From contig CAADTH010000068.1 in assembly GCA_900751885.1 (NCBI GenBank), positions 299,421 through 363,420 of the forward strand: a stretch of 64,000 nucleotides of DNA. Direction: 5' to 3'. Of this stretch, positions 35,005 to 43,257 are shown piece after piece (position 1 is the first letter of the stretch; every line of letters begins with the position of its first letter). The DNA is from Clostridia bacterium. GTDB lineage: Bacteria; Bacillota; Clostridia; UBA1381. The notes beneath the pieces were generated by a model. The model was not told where the DNA came from, ran no database searches, and was given only the letters and a program-made list of their open reading frames with translations. Made by a program: the position numbers and the translations under genes.

Positions 35005-35997
35005 TTAATCTTCGTTCCAAGTATACATCTTGCGAAGCTCTGCGCCGACCTGCTCGAGCTGATGCTCTTTTTTGATTCTTCTCGTCGCATTGAAGTGCGG
35101 ACGGTTCATCTTGTTCTCGTTGATCCAGTTGCGCGCAAACGTACCGTCTTGAATCTCCTCGAGAACCTTCTTCATTTCCTTTTTGGTATCCTCTGTGATG
35201 ATTCTCTTACCAATCTCATAATCGCCATATTCCGCTGTATCAGAGATAGAATATCTCATCTTGGAGAATCCACCCTCATAAATCAAATCAACAATCAGTT
35301 TCATTTCATGGATACATTCAAAATATGCGTTCTGCGGATCATAGCCAGCTTCTACCAAAGTCTCAAAGCCTGCCTGCATCAGCGCTGTCACACCGCCGCA
35401 AAGAACTGCCTGCTCACCAAAGAGGTCGGTCTCTGTTTCCATCTTGAACGTCGTCTCAAGCACGCCTGCACGGGAACCACCGATACCAGCCGCATACGCA
35501 AGACCGATGTCGAACGCTTTGCCGGACGCATCCTGATGTGCAGATACCAGACAAGGAACCCCTTTGCCTGCCACATACTCAGAGCGGACTGTGTGTCCAG
35601 GACCTTTTGGCGCAACCATGATAACGTCTACATTTGCCGGCGGAACAATCTGCAGGAAGTGGATGTTGAAGCCGTGTGCAAACGCAAGCACATTTCCCTC
35701 TTCCAAATTGTCCTTGATGCTGGACTCATAGATATCCGGCTGTTTTTCATCCGGCACGAGCATCATAATCACGTCAGCCTGCTTTGCAGCGTCTGCTGCT
35801 GTTGCTACCTTCAAGCCTGCCTGCTCTGCCTTTTTCCAAGAGCGGCTGCCCTCGTACAATCCAACTACGACATTCACGCCGCTCTCATGCAAATTGAGCG
35901 CATGTGCGTGTCCCTGGCTTCCGTAGCCGATGATTGCTACCGTTTTGCCATTCAAAAGTCCCAAATTACAGTCACTCTCATAAAACATTTTTGCCAT
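35005..35997 (-). CDS. ilvC: Ketol-acid reductoisomerase
   Basis: 330-residue class I enzyme that isomerises and reduces acetolactate or acetohydroxybutyrate with NADPH. The Rossmann motif GYGSQGHAHALNL starts near residue 24. The catalytic domain contains the Mg-binding region ECIHEMKLIVDLIYEGG. GGAGG precedes the ATG. Third gene of ilvBNC, 36 bases after ilvN. Confidence 0.97.
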   Translation of the reverse strand: MAKMFYESDCNLGLLNGKTVAIIGYGSQGHAHALNLHESGVNVVVGLYEGSRSWKKAEQAGLKVATAADAAKQADVIMMLVPDEKQPDIYESSIKDNLEEGNVLAFAHGFNIHFLQIVPPANVDVIMVAPKGPGHTVRSEYVAGKGVPCLVSAHQDASGKAFDIGLAYAAGIGGSRAGVLETTFKMETETDLFGEQAVLCGGVTALMQAGFETLVEAGYDPQNAYFECIHEMKLIVDLIYEGGFSKMRYSISDTAEYGDYEIGKRIITEDTKKEMKKVLEEIQDGTFARNWINENKMNRPHFNATRRIKKEHQLEQVGAELRKMYTWNED

Positions 35998-36033
35998 TTT
36001 TACCTTACCTCCATAAAATTAAACTGTTTGTTT

Positions 36034-36534
36034 TTATTTGTCTATCTTCAGAGTATTTGCCCCGCGCTCCAGCGCAATCATTCCTGTGCGGGCGATTTCC
36101 TCAATGCCGAACGGCTCGAGTATCTCCAAAAACGCATCCACCTTGCTGTCATTGCCTGTGATTTCCGCTGTGACTGTGCTCTGTGACACATCCACAATCT
36201 TTGCACGGAAAATATCGGTAATCTGCAAAATCTCAGAACGGTTTTTCGATGTCGTCTTGATCTTCACCAGTACAAGCCCACGCTTTACCGCGTCCTCACC
36301 CTTCAGCGTTTTGATTTTGATGACGTCCACCAGCTTATTAAGCTGCTTTGACACCTGCTCCACTGTATTTTCGTCACCGCTCACCTCGATTGTGATACGC
36401 GATACCGTCTCGTCCTGCGTCACACCGACTGCCAGTGAATGGATATTAAATCCTCTTCGGCTAAACAGCCCCGCCACCTTCGAAAGAACACCCGCATGGT
36501 TTTCCACCAGTACAGATAAAATGTATTTACTCAT
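36034..36534 (-). CDS. ilvN: Acetolactate synthase regulatory subunit
   Basis: 166-residue small subunit that gives valine feedback control to IlvB. An N-terminal ACT domain (KYILSVLVENHAGVLSKVAG, residues about 3-75) precedes the C-terminal domain typical of IlvN/IlvH. The ATG at 36534 follows AAAGGAG and overlaps the ilvB 3' end by 8 bases, so the two subunits are coupled. Confidence 0.96.
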   Translation of the reverse strand: MSKYILSVLVENHAGVLSKVAGLFSRRGFNIHSLAVGVTQDETVSRITIEVSGDENTVEQVSKQLNKLVDVIKIKTLKGEDAVKRGLVLVKIKTTSKNRSEILQITDIFRAKIVDVSQSTVTAEITGNDSKVDAFLEILEPFGIEEIARTGMIALERGANTLKIDK

Positions 36535-38179
36535 GCTGCATTCTCCTTTCGTTGAGCGATTCGCCGGTCGGCTCCATCGGGTCGACTGACACGACAAGCA
36601 GATAGGAGCCTTCCTGATTCATCATCGTGTCGATTGCCTCGTCAATTTTGCTGTTTTGATCCACATACCCAGACGCAATTCCGTACGCGTCGGCAAGCTT
36701 GCAGAAGTCTGGGCTTCCCTCCAGCGTAACCGCCTGATAGTTGGAGCCATACAATAAGAATTGATGCTCATGTACCATTCCCAAACGGTCGTTTTTAAAC
36801 ACGACCATTTTCACAGGAATATTCCACTGGCAGATGGTCGCAAGCTCCGGCAAATCCATCTGGAAGCTTCCATCACCCATCACCGCAATAACAGGCTTTT
36901 CACTCTGTGCCACACTCGCGCCAATCGCCGCTGGAAGTCCATAACCCATGGTTCCAAAGCCTGCTGACGTAATCAGAGAGCGCGGACATTTGAATGTGAA
37001 ATTGTTCGCCACCCAAATCTGATTCTGTCCGACCTCTGTGGACACATATGCGTCAGAGTTCGTCTTTTCAGAAAGCTTCCGGAGGAAATACTTTGGATTC
37101 ACAAACCCAGTATCCTCTGTTACAAGTCCTGGCTTTGTGCCTGCGCGAAGCGCGTCCGCCTCAGCCTTCCACTCACCCGCCGCCTGGTATCCTCCAAGCA
37201 ATGGCGTAAGCTGCTCGAGTACGTCCTTCACATCTCCGACCACCGGAATATACGGCTGCATGTTCTTCCCAATTTCCGCCGGGTCAATGTCAATATGTAT
37301 CAGCTTTGTCCGTTTGCCTAAATTCTCCGCGTTGTATACGGCACGGTCACCTAAGCGCGCGCCGACAACAATCACCAGATCGCTCTTATTGATTAACAGG
37401 TTCGCCCCCTTTGCCCCATGTGAGCCGACCATACCATAGTAATAGTCGTCATTTGTTGGGAGCGTACCGATTCCCATCATCGTTCCAATGACTGGAATTT
37501 TCGTCTTTTTGATAAACTCTCTGAATTCATCGACTGCATCAGAAATCGCAATTCCGCCGCCGGCAAGAATGACCGGACGCTTTGCTTCCTTCATCGCGTC
37601 CGCGACCTTTTTCACCTGCGCCTCGTTTGCCCTTCCGACCAATTTATATCCGCGGGTATTGACCTCCGGCTCCTCGTACTCAAACTCCTGCTTGGATAAA
37701 TCCATCGGCACATCAATGAGCACCGGTCCCGGACGCCCTGTCCCTGCAATGTAAAACGCCTCATTGACGATTCGAGGGATATCCCTTCCGTCCTTGATGA
37801 GATAATTGTGCTTTGTAAACGGAAGCGTCGCTCCCGTAATGTCAACCTCCTGGAACGCATCCTTTCCAATCAGCGGCGTTGCAACCTGCCCTGTGATTGC
37901 CACCATCGGAACAGAATCCATATATGCTGTGGCGATTCCCGTAATGAGGTTCGTTGCCCCCGGTCCGGATGTCGCCGTGCAGACGCCTGGCTTTTTCGTC
38001 ACTCTGGCATACCCAGATGCCATGTGCGCCGCCCCCTGCTCATTTCTTACCAAAATATGCTTGATACTGGACTCTGACAGCTTGTCGATAATCGGACAGT
38101 TCGCCGCACCTGGATACCCAAACACGACAGACACGCCATTTTTCTCCAAAACCTTTACCAGCATCTGTGCACCGGTCAT
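36527..38179 (-). CDS. ilvB: Acetolactate synthase catalytic subunit
   Basis: 550-residue ThDP enzyme making acetolactate or acetohydroxybutyrate. VVFGYPGAANCPIIDKLS at the N-terminus and the ThDP motif GDGSFQMDLPELAT followed by NDRLGMVHEHQ are diagnostic. I use the ATG at 38179; a TTG two codons upstream has better spacing to AGGAGG and may be the real start. It is first in ilvBNC, behind a long structured leader. Confidence 0.96.
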   Translation of the reverse strand: MTGAQMLVKVLEKNGVSVVFGYPGAANCPIIDKLSESSIKHILVRNEQGAAHMASGYARVTKKPGVCTATSGPGATNLITGIATAYMDSVPMVAITGQVATPLIGKDAFQEVDITGATLPFTKHNYLIKDGRDIPRIVNEAFYIAGTGRPGPVLIDVPMDLSKQEFEYEEPEVNTRGYKLVGRANEAQVKKVADAMKEAKRPVILAGGGIAISDAVDEFREFIKKTKIPVIGTMMGIGTLPTNDDYYYGMVGSHGAKGANLLINKSDLVIVVGARLGDRAVYNAENLGKRTKLIHIDIDPAEIGKNMQPYIPVVGDVKDVLEQLTPLLGGYQAAGEWKAEADALRAGTKPGLVTEDTGFVNPKYFLRKLSEKTNSDAYVSTEVGQNQIWVANNFTFKCPRSLITSAGFGTMGYGLPAAIGASVAQSEKPVIAVMGDGSFQMDLPELATICQWNIPVKMVVFKNDRLGMVHEHQFLLYGSNYQAVTLEGSPDFCKLADAYGIASGYVDQNSKIDEAIDTMMNQEGSYLLVVSVDPMEPTGESLNERRMQHE

Positions 38180-38185
38180 CTTCAA

Positions 38186-38459
38186 ATAAAACTCCTCCTT
38201 TGCTTCCTCTTTCCTCTCACCGCTTCGCTCTCGCAAAGCAGGCTCACTCTTACTGGACTTTTCCGGCACAATTCGGATGAAAGAAGGCAATCGCCTTCCT
38301 CCGATTGTGAGACATATGAAAAATCAGAGCTATGTTGTACCTCGCCCGATTTTTCCTCCGATAGGATTGGATGGGTCGCATCCTGCTATCGGTGTCCTTT
38401 TCCGGGATGTATGCCCCGGGAAGCTATGGTACCTATGTTAGAAGCACCAAACTTGTAGT
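38186..38459 (-). promoter_or_regulatory. Structured leader of ilvBNC
   Basis: About 280 bases between promoter and ilvB. In the RNA three hairpins can be drawn. One is CCGATAG / CTATCGG with an inner GGATG/CATCC (38356-38391). The next is GAAAAATC / GATTTTTC with a small inner GAG/CTC (about 38317-38354), ending in a short U-run and so terminator-like. The third is CACAAT-CGGA / TCCG-AATTGTG with an inner AAGGC/GCCTT (about 38267-38309). The segments GGTACCATAGCT and GGTACAACATAGCT recur 90 bases apart. The conserved T-box sequence is absent. Likely an attenuator of unrecognised class. Confidence 0.55.
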
Positions 38460-38465
38460 AGTTTT

Positions 38466-38494
38466 ATTTTAACAGTCCGGCTCTGTAATGTCAA
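38466..38494 (-). promoter_or_regulatory. Promoter of ilvBNC
   Basis: -35 TTGACA (38489-38494), 17-bp spacer, -10 TAAAAT (38466-38471). Confidence 0.8.
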
Positions 38495-38499
38495 CCTGT

Positions 38500-38800
38500 T
38501 TTAGTGCTGATTCGCCCTGTGTGTTTCACGTTTTTTGCTATTTCCTGCCGCCAGAAGTAAATATAGCAAAAAACCTGTCTGTCATAGAACTGTTCTTTGT
38601 GCATTTTTCACCTCCGCCGCGTCAACTTCAGCCACTTTTTTTATTCCACATGGTTCTATTTTTGTATTTTCTCAAACTATCCAATTTTTGTTCTGTTTTC
38701 TTTGCATTTTTGCCCTTTTTGCTGTTTTTGGTTGATTTTCTGTTTTTGTGTTTACAATGACTCCTTTTTTTATTATAATGAAAGGTACATACAATTTTTC
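38500..38800. other. AT-rich intergenic stretch without a gene
   Basis: About 300 bases of T-rich sequence on the plus strand between the ilvB promoter and the tandem array. ORFs here have no ribosome site and no protein-like composition. I see nothing functional beyond a possible -10-like TATAAT at 38774-38779. Confidence 0.5.
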
Positions 38801-39160
38801 AGTAATTTTGCTAGCGCAAAATCGCCCCGCCAGGGCGCCGGATCTCTTTCCGGTACGCTCAGTAATTTTGCTAGCGCAAAATCGCCCCGCCAGGGCGCCG
38901 GATCTCTTTCCGGTACGCTCAGTAACTTTGCTGGCGCAAAATCGCCCCGCCAGGGCGCCGGATCTCTTTCCGGTACGCTCAGTAACTTTGCTGGCGCAAA
39001 ATCGCCCCGTCAGGGCGCCGGATCTCTTTCCGGTACGCTCAGTAACTTTGCTGGCGCAAAATCGCCCCGTCGGGGCGCCGGATCTCTTTCCGGTACGCTC
39101 AGTAACTTTGCTGGCGCAAAATCGTCCCATCAGGACGTCGGATGTCTTTCCGGTACATTG
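38801..39160. repeat. Six tandem copies of a 60-bp three-hairpin unit
   Basis: Units start at 38801, 38861, 38921, 38981, 39041 and 39101. Each can fold into three hairpins: TTTTGC/GCAAAA, CGCCC/GGGCG and CCGGA/TCCGG. In the last, most diverged copy the second stem reads CGTCC/GGACG, a paired C-to-T and G-to-A change that keeps the stem. The unit is a multiple of three, so reading frames stay open on both strands, but none has a ribosome site. A diverged single relative lies at 49940-49990. Confidence 0.9.
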
Positions 39161-39187
39161 TAGATACAACTACCATTGTAGATACAA
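39158..39187. promoter_or_regulatory. Two copies of a TTGTA-N2-TACAA palindrome upstream of ilvE
   Basis: TTGTAGATACAA occurs at 39158-39169 and 39176-39187, 18 bp apart, on the same face of roughly two helical turns. They lie about 75 bases before the ilvE start, between the array and the gene. They look like a tandem operator; the regulator is unknown. Confidence 0.5.
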
Positions 39188-39259
39188 AAAAAGAATTCTG
39201 AGCCCAGGAGATACAAACGCAGCCTGAGCCGCACAATAAATATTGGGAGGGTTTTTCAA

Positions 39260-40318
39260 ATGGAAATCAAAATCACAAAAACGACCGCCCCGAAGCAGAA
39301 ACCGGATCAAAAAAACCTCGGCTTCGGACAGCACTTTACAGACCACATGTTTATCATGGACTACACGCAGGGCGTCGGCTGGCATGACGCGCGCATTGTC
39401 CCTTACGGACCACTTTCGCTTGATCCGTCTGCCATGATTCTGCACTATGGGCAGGGTATTTTCGAGGGAATGAAGGCGTACAAAAACGGCGATGATATTC
39501 TCCTTTTTCGTCCATACAACAACATGCGCCGCGTGAATATCTCCAATGACCGTCTGTGCATTCCGCCGATTGACCCGGATTTCGGCGTGGAAGCAATCCG
39601 CACGCTCGTCAATCTGGATAAGGACTGGATTCCGTCCGAGCCCGGAACATCACTTTATATCCGCCCATTCATCATCGCGACGGAGCCGCATCTGGGCGTG
39701 CATCCATCGCACAACTACCAGTTCATCATCATCCTGTCACCGGTAGGCGCGTACTATCCGGAGGGGTTAAATCCTGTTAAAATTTATGTAGAAAGCAGCT
39801 ATGTCCGCGCGGTCAAGGGCGGCATGGGTTATGCGAAAACACCGGGAAACTACGCGGCAAGCATCAAGGCACAGGAGGAAGCCGCAAAGAAGGGCTATAC
39901 ACAGGTGCTCTGGCTGGACGGTGTGGAGCGCAAATATATCGAGGAAGTCGGCACAATGAATGTGTTTTTTGTCATCGGCGACGAGGTCATCACTCCGGAG
40001 CTGAATGGCAGTATCCTTGCGGGAATTACGCGTGATTCCACCATTGAACTTTTGAAGGACTGGGGCGTGAAGGTGACAGAGCGGAAAATCAGCATTCAGG
40101 AAGTGTATGACGCCCATGCAGACGGTTCTCTGAAGGAAGCGTTCGGAACCGGCACCGCAGCAGTTATCTCCCCAATCGGCTCATTCGACTGGAATGACCA
40201 GGTGATTACCGTTCAAGACGGCGGCATCGGACCGCTTTCCCAGAAAATCTATGATTCGATTACGGGCATCCAAAGCGGAAAAATGGAAGATAAATTCAAC
40301 TGGGCATTGAAAATATGA
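39260..40318 (+). CDS. ilvE: Branched-chain amino acid aminotransferase
   Basis: 352-residue class IV PLP enzyme that makes valine, leucine and isoleucine from their keto acids. The N-terminal block MFIMDYTQGVGWHDARI, HYGQGIFEGMKAYK, and the C-terminal PLP-phosphate region FGTGTAAVISPIG are typical of the larger eukaryote-like BCAT subgroup. The catalytic Lys should be in VKGGMGYAKTPGNYA. GGGAGG precedes the ATG. Divergent from ilvBNC, with the array between. Confidence 0.95.
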   Translation: MEIKITKTTAPKQKPDQKNLGFGQHFTDHMFIMDYTQGVGWHDARIVPYGPLSLDPSAMILHYGQGIFEGMKAYKNGDDILLFRPYNNMRRVNISNDRLCIPPIDPDFGVEAIRTLVNLDKDWIPSEPGTSLYIRPFIIATEPHLGVHPSHNYQFIIILSPVGAYYPEGLNPVKIYVESSYVRAVKGGMGYAKTPGNYAASIKAQEEAAKKGYTQVLWLDGVERKYIEEVGTMNVFFVIGDEVITPELNGSILAGITRDSTIELLKDWGVKVTERKISIQEVYDAHADGSLKEAFGTGTAAVISPIGSFDWNDQVITVQDGGIGPLSQKIYDSITGIQSGKMEDKFNWALKI

Positions 40319-40321
40319 CAA

Positions 40322-40353
40322 AAAAAATCCTGAGCGTTTGCTCAGGATTTTTT
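40322..40353 (+). terminator. Terminator of ilvE
   Basis: Stem AAATCCTGAGC / GCTCAGGATTT with loop GTTT and a T-run; also usable on the minus strand for the membrane-protein gene at 40413. Confidence 0.9.
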
Positions 40354-40412
40354 GTTGCGATTGCTTCCAATCCGCCAATGTCATACAAGCGGCATACAAG
40401 AGTCGAATCTTT

Positions 40413-40748
40413 CTACTTTCTTTGAACCAGCTTCCCAAATCCACACCCTGCAAGCGTCAAAATCCCATATGTCACTGCATACACCAACGCAGATCTGTTG
40501 TAAAATACAAATACTGCCGGAATAAATAACAGCGCAATCAAAACAGGGTAATACCACACAAACCCACACCTCGCCGCAAATGCCACGCCGCTGAGTATGC
40601 AGATGAGCGGCGTCACGACGAGAAGCGTCATCATAAAATATCCCGTGTCACCAATATGAAATACCATCCCGGCAAGCGGTATCAGGTAAAACGCCGCAAG
40701 GCAGAATACCGCGTATGGAATCATCGAAATCCAAACTGCTTTTTTCAT
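40413..40748 (-). CDS. Small membrane protein, about four helices, unknown
   Basis: 111 residues, nearly all hydrophobic, with about four membrane segments (near 8-30, 38-57, 64-82 and 86-104) and the short polar tail KLVQRK. AAAGGGGGAAAAGG precedes the ATG. No family recognised. It is divergent from ppa. Confidence 0.65.
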   Translation of the reverse strand: MKKAVWISMIPYAVFCLAAFYLIPLAGMVFHIGDTGYFMMTLLVVTPLICILSGVAFAARCGFVWYYPVLIALLFIPAVFVFYNRSALVYAVTYGILTLAGCGFGKLVQRK

Positions 40749-40846
40749 CCTTTTCCCCCTTTTTCCTCAGACCAATGCGCTTCGTTCTTTCATGTCTACC
40801 TTACCACATTCTTTGAAAAAAAGAAACCCTTCTTTGTTAAATCAAA

Positions 40847-40875
40847 TTTACAAACGGACATGCAAGTGATATAAT
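40847..40875 (+). promoter_or_regulatory. Promoter of ppa
   Basis: -35 TTTACA (40847-40852), 17-bp spacer, -10 TATAAT (40870-40875), 29 bases before the ATG. Confidence 0.75.
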
Positions 40876-40904
40876 GGCAGTATCAACAAAAAGGAGGCAA
40901 TCCT

Positions 40905-41435
40905 ATGTCAAACATCTGGCATGACATCAATCCCAAACGCATCTCCCCTTCCGATTTTATCGCTGTGATAGAAATTCCAAAGGGCGGAAAAAACAAATAT
41001 GAAATGGATAAGGAAACGGGACTGCTGCGCCTGGACCGCGTGCTTTACACCTCCACGCATTATCCCGCAAACTACGGCTTTATTCCACGCACCTACGCGT
41101 CCGACAATGACCCACTGGATGTGCTCGTGCTCTGTCAGGAGGAAATCGTTCCCATGACGCTGGTGCGCTGTTACCCAATCGGCGTGATTCAAATGATTGA
41201 CGACGAGCAGGTGGACGAAAAAATCGTCGCGATTCCGTTTAAGGATCCATCCTTAACGCCATACACCGACATCTCCCAGCTTCCGATACACACCTTTGAT
41301 GAAATTTCACATTTCTTCACGGTGTATAAATCCCTCGAGGGAAAAGAGACGGTCGTAAAGGAAGTCTTAGGACGCGAGGACGCCATGGACATCATCGCAA
41401 ACTGTATGCAGAATTATAAGGATTCCTACTGTTAG
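40905..41435 (+). CDS. ppa: Inorganic pyrophosphatase, family I
   Basis: 176-residue soluble enzyme that hydrolyses pyrophosphate and pulls biosynthetic reactions forward. The signature DNDPLDVLVL with the metal-binding aspartates is at about 65-74, and YPANYGFIPRTY precedes it. AAAGGAGG precedes the ATG. Its stop codon lies inside the perfect palindrome at 41431-41484. Confidence 0.95.
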   Translation: MSNIWHDINPKRISPSDFIAVIEIPKGGKNKYEMDKETGLLRLDRVLYTSTHYPANYGFIPRTYASDNDPLDVLVLCQEEIVPMTLVRCYPIGVIQMIDDEQVDEKIVAIPFKDPSLTPYTDISQLPIHTFDEISHFFTVYKSLEGKETVVKEVLGREDAMDIIANCMQNYKDSYC

Positions 41436-41484
41436 ACACAGAGAGGACGAATATCATATGATATTCGTCCTCTCTGTGTCTAAC
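41431..41484. repeat. 54-bp perfect palindrome over the ppa stop codon
   Basis: Arms 41431-41457 and 41458-41484 are exact reverse complements without a spacer (centre ATATCATATGATAT). No U-run follows, so it is not a standard terminator, although an RNA hairpin of this size could still stop or protect the transcript. The centre CGAATATCATATGA recurs at 18243-18256. Confidence 0.9.
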
Positions 41485-41549
41485 CTTACCCATATTCAAA
41501 AAGAAAAGTTTCGTCTTTTAAAAATCAAATTTTACCTTTTCTCCTTCCT

Positions 41550-41690
41550 CGTGCTCCAATCAAAATTAAGGCATGTATGCCGCATCAAAACTACAAGCGA
41601 CCGAATCGGTCGGAGGGGATTTTCAAGGGGTATCCCCTTGAACGGCACTTTGGTTCCTTTGCTGCCGCAGGCAAAGGAACTATGAAAAAG
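41550..41690 (+). repeat. Dispersed repeat, copy A
   Basis: About 140 bases beginning near CGTGCTCCAAT and containing GGCATGTATGCC, GCGACCGAATCGGTCG and a GGGG/CCCC hairpin, ending near CAAAGGAAC. Closely related to the two copies at 63564-64000 (opposite strand) and sharing its left end with the copy at 49848. Frames inside it encode only shadow peptides. Confidence 0.75.
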
Positions 41691-41843
41691 GTAAAGACGA
41701 AACCCTGAACCAACGCCAGTAAAATGAAAATAGAGTTCTGCTAAACAAATAGTTCCTCCATGAATGAATAGTAGAATTTTATAAATTTATTATGATATAA
41801 TCTAGAGACTTTTCTCCATTTCGTAAATGTCATTTGCCATTCC

Positions 41844-41872
41844 TTGATATTTTTAAAAAAACATCGTATAAT
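41844..41872 (+). promoter_or_regulatory. Promoter of the MATE-alkD operon
   Basis: -35 TTGATA (41844-41849), 17-bp spacer, -10 TATAAT (41867-41872). Confidence 0.7.
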
Positions 41873-41907
41873 AAAAGGATACGAGACTTTTGAGAGGAGA
41901 CTATCCA

Positions 41908-43257
41908 ATGAATGATTTAGGAAAAGACAATGTCGGAAAACTGCTGTTCCGCCTTGCCACACCGGCAATCCTGGCACAGCTGATTAATGCGCTGTATAAC
42001 GTCGTCGACCGAATTTATCTCGGTCACATCCCCGAGGTCGGACATCTCGCACTCACAGGCGTGGGAATTACCTTCCCTATCCTTATGATTATCTCCGCAT
42101 TCAGTGCGCTGATTGGAATGGGCGGCGCGCCGCTCGCGTCCATCCGCATGGGAGAAAACCGCAATGACAAGGCAGAGCAAATCCTGTCCACCTGCTTTAT
42201 CACTCTGATTGGAATTTCTATTTTGCTGACAGCGTTTTTCCTGCTGTTTAAGCGCCCCCTCCTGTTTGCCTTCGGCGCGAGTGAGCAGACCATCCCCTAC
42301 GCGGACAGCTACATCACCATCTATCTTTACGGAACGATTTTCGTCCAGATGGCGCTCGGCTTAAACGCGTTTATCAACTCACAGGGCTTCGCAAAAATTG
42401 GGATGTTTACCGTACTCATCGGTGCGATTCTAAATATCATTTTAGACCCAATTTTTATTTTCGTATTTCACCTGGGCGTGCGCGGCGCGGCGCTGGCGAC
42501 GATTATTTCGCAGGGAGTATCCGCCATCTGGGTGCTTGCGTTTCTGTTCGGAAAAAAGACGCATCTCCACGTTCGAAAAAAATACTTCAAAATCGACTGG
42601 AAGGTGCTCGGCTCTGTCATGGCGCTCGGTGTATCGCCATTTATCATGCAGTCCACAGAAAGCCTTGTCAATATTGTTCTAAACTCCACCCTCCAGCGCT
42701 ACGGCGGTGACCCTGCCGTCGGCTCCATGACCATCATCACCAGCATCATGCAGTTTGCCCTGATGCCCCTGATGGGACTCACCCAGGGCGCACAGCCAAT
42801 CATCAGCTATAACTTTGGCGCAAAGCAATTAGACCGCGTGCGCCATGCGTTTAAGCTGCTCCTTTTCTCGTGCCTTGCGTTTTCCGTGTTTGTGTGCGGC
42901 TTTTGCCTGCTCGTTCCGCGCGTGCCGGTGTCCGTGTTCACCAACACACCGGAGCTCGCCGCTTCCACCGCGTATTACCTGCGTATCTTTATCGCCGGCA
43001 CGTTCATGATGGGCGCGCAGATGGCGTGTCAAAACACCTTTATCGCTCTGGGCGAAGCGAAGGCGTCTCTGTTTCTCGCGCTGTTACGAAAGGTGATTTT
43101 GCTGATACCGCTGGTCTATCTATTTTCATCCCTGACCGGAACCATCGGCGTATTTCTTGCCCAGCCAATCGCAGACATTCTTGCGGCATCGACAACCGTG
43201 ATTCTATTTACCATCAAGACCAAAAAGCTATTTCGGAGGGATGCACATGCAGCTTGA
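41908..43257 (+). CDS. MATE-family efflux transporter
   Basis: 449-residue twelve-helix Na+ or H+ coupled antiporter, second MATE of the window. Opening LFRLATPAILAQLINALYNV, and FVFHLGVRGAALATIISQG at the middle, mark the NorM/DinF-like fold. I use the ATG at 41908 (GAGAGGAG upstream) rather than an earlier TTG. Its last codons overlap the AlkD-like gene, so the two are cotranscribed. No local regulator. Confidence 0.92.
   Translation: MNDLGKDNVGKLLFRLATPAILAQLINALYNVVDRIYLGHIPEVGHLALTGVGITFPILMIISAFSALIGMGGAPLASIRMGENRNDKAEQILSTCFITLIGISILLTAFFLLFKRPLLFAFGASEQTIPYADSYITIYLYGTIFVQMALGLNAFINSQGFAKIGMFTVLIGAILNIILDPIFIFVFHLGVRGAALATIISQGVSAIWVLAFLFGKKTHLHVRKKYFKIDWKVLGSVMALGVSPFIMQSTESLVNIVLNSTLQRYGGDPAVGSMTIITSIMQFALMPLMGLTQGAQPIISYNFGAKQLDRVRHAFKLLLFSCLAFSVFVCGFCLLVPRVPVSVFTNTPELAASTAYYLRIFIAGTFMMGAQMACQNTFIALGEAKASLFLALLRKVILLIPLVYLFSSLTGTIGVFLAQPIADILAASTTVILFTIKTKKLFRRDAHAA

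Noticed and set aside
38186..38459. T-box riboswitch for ilvB
   Set aside because: The near-invariant T-box sequence and the stem I motifs are missing.
38672..39169. Long frames across the 60-bp array on both strands
   Set aside because: The unit length is a multiple of three, so frames stay open by construction; there is no ribosome site and the peptide repeats have no protein-like features.
41741..41977. A 78-codon minus-strand frame ahead of the MATE gene
   Set aside because: It overlaps the MATE promoter and start, lacks a ribosome site, and its sequence is AT-rich noise.
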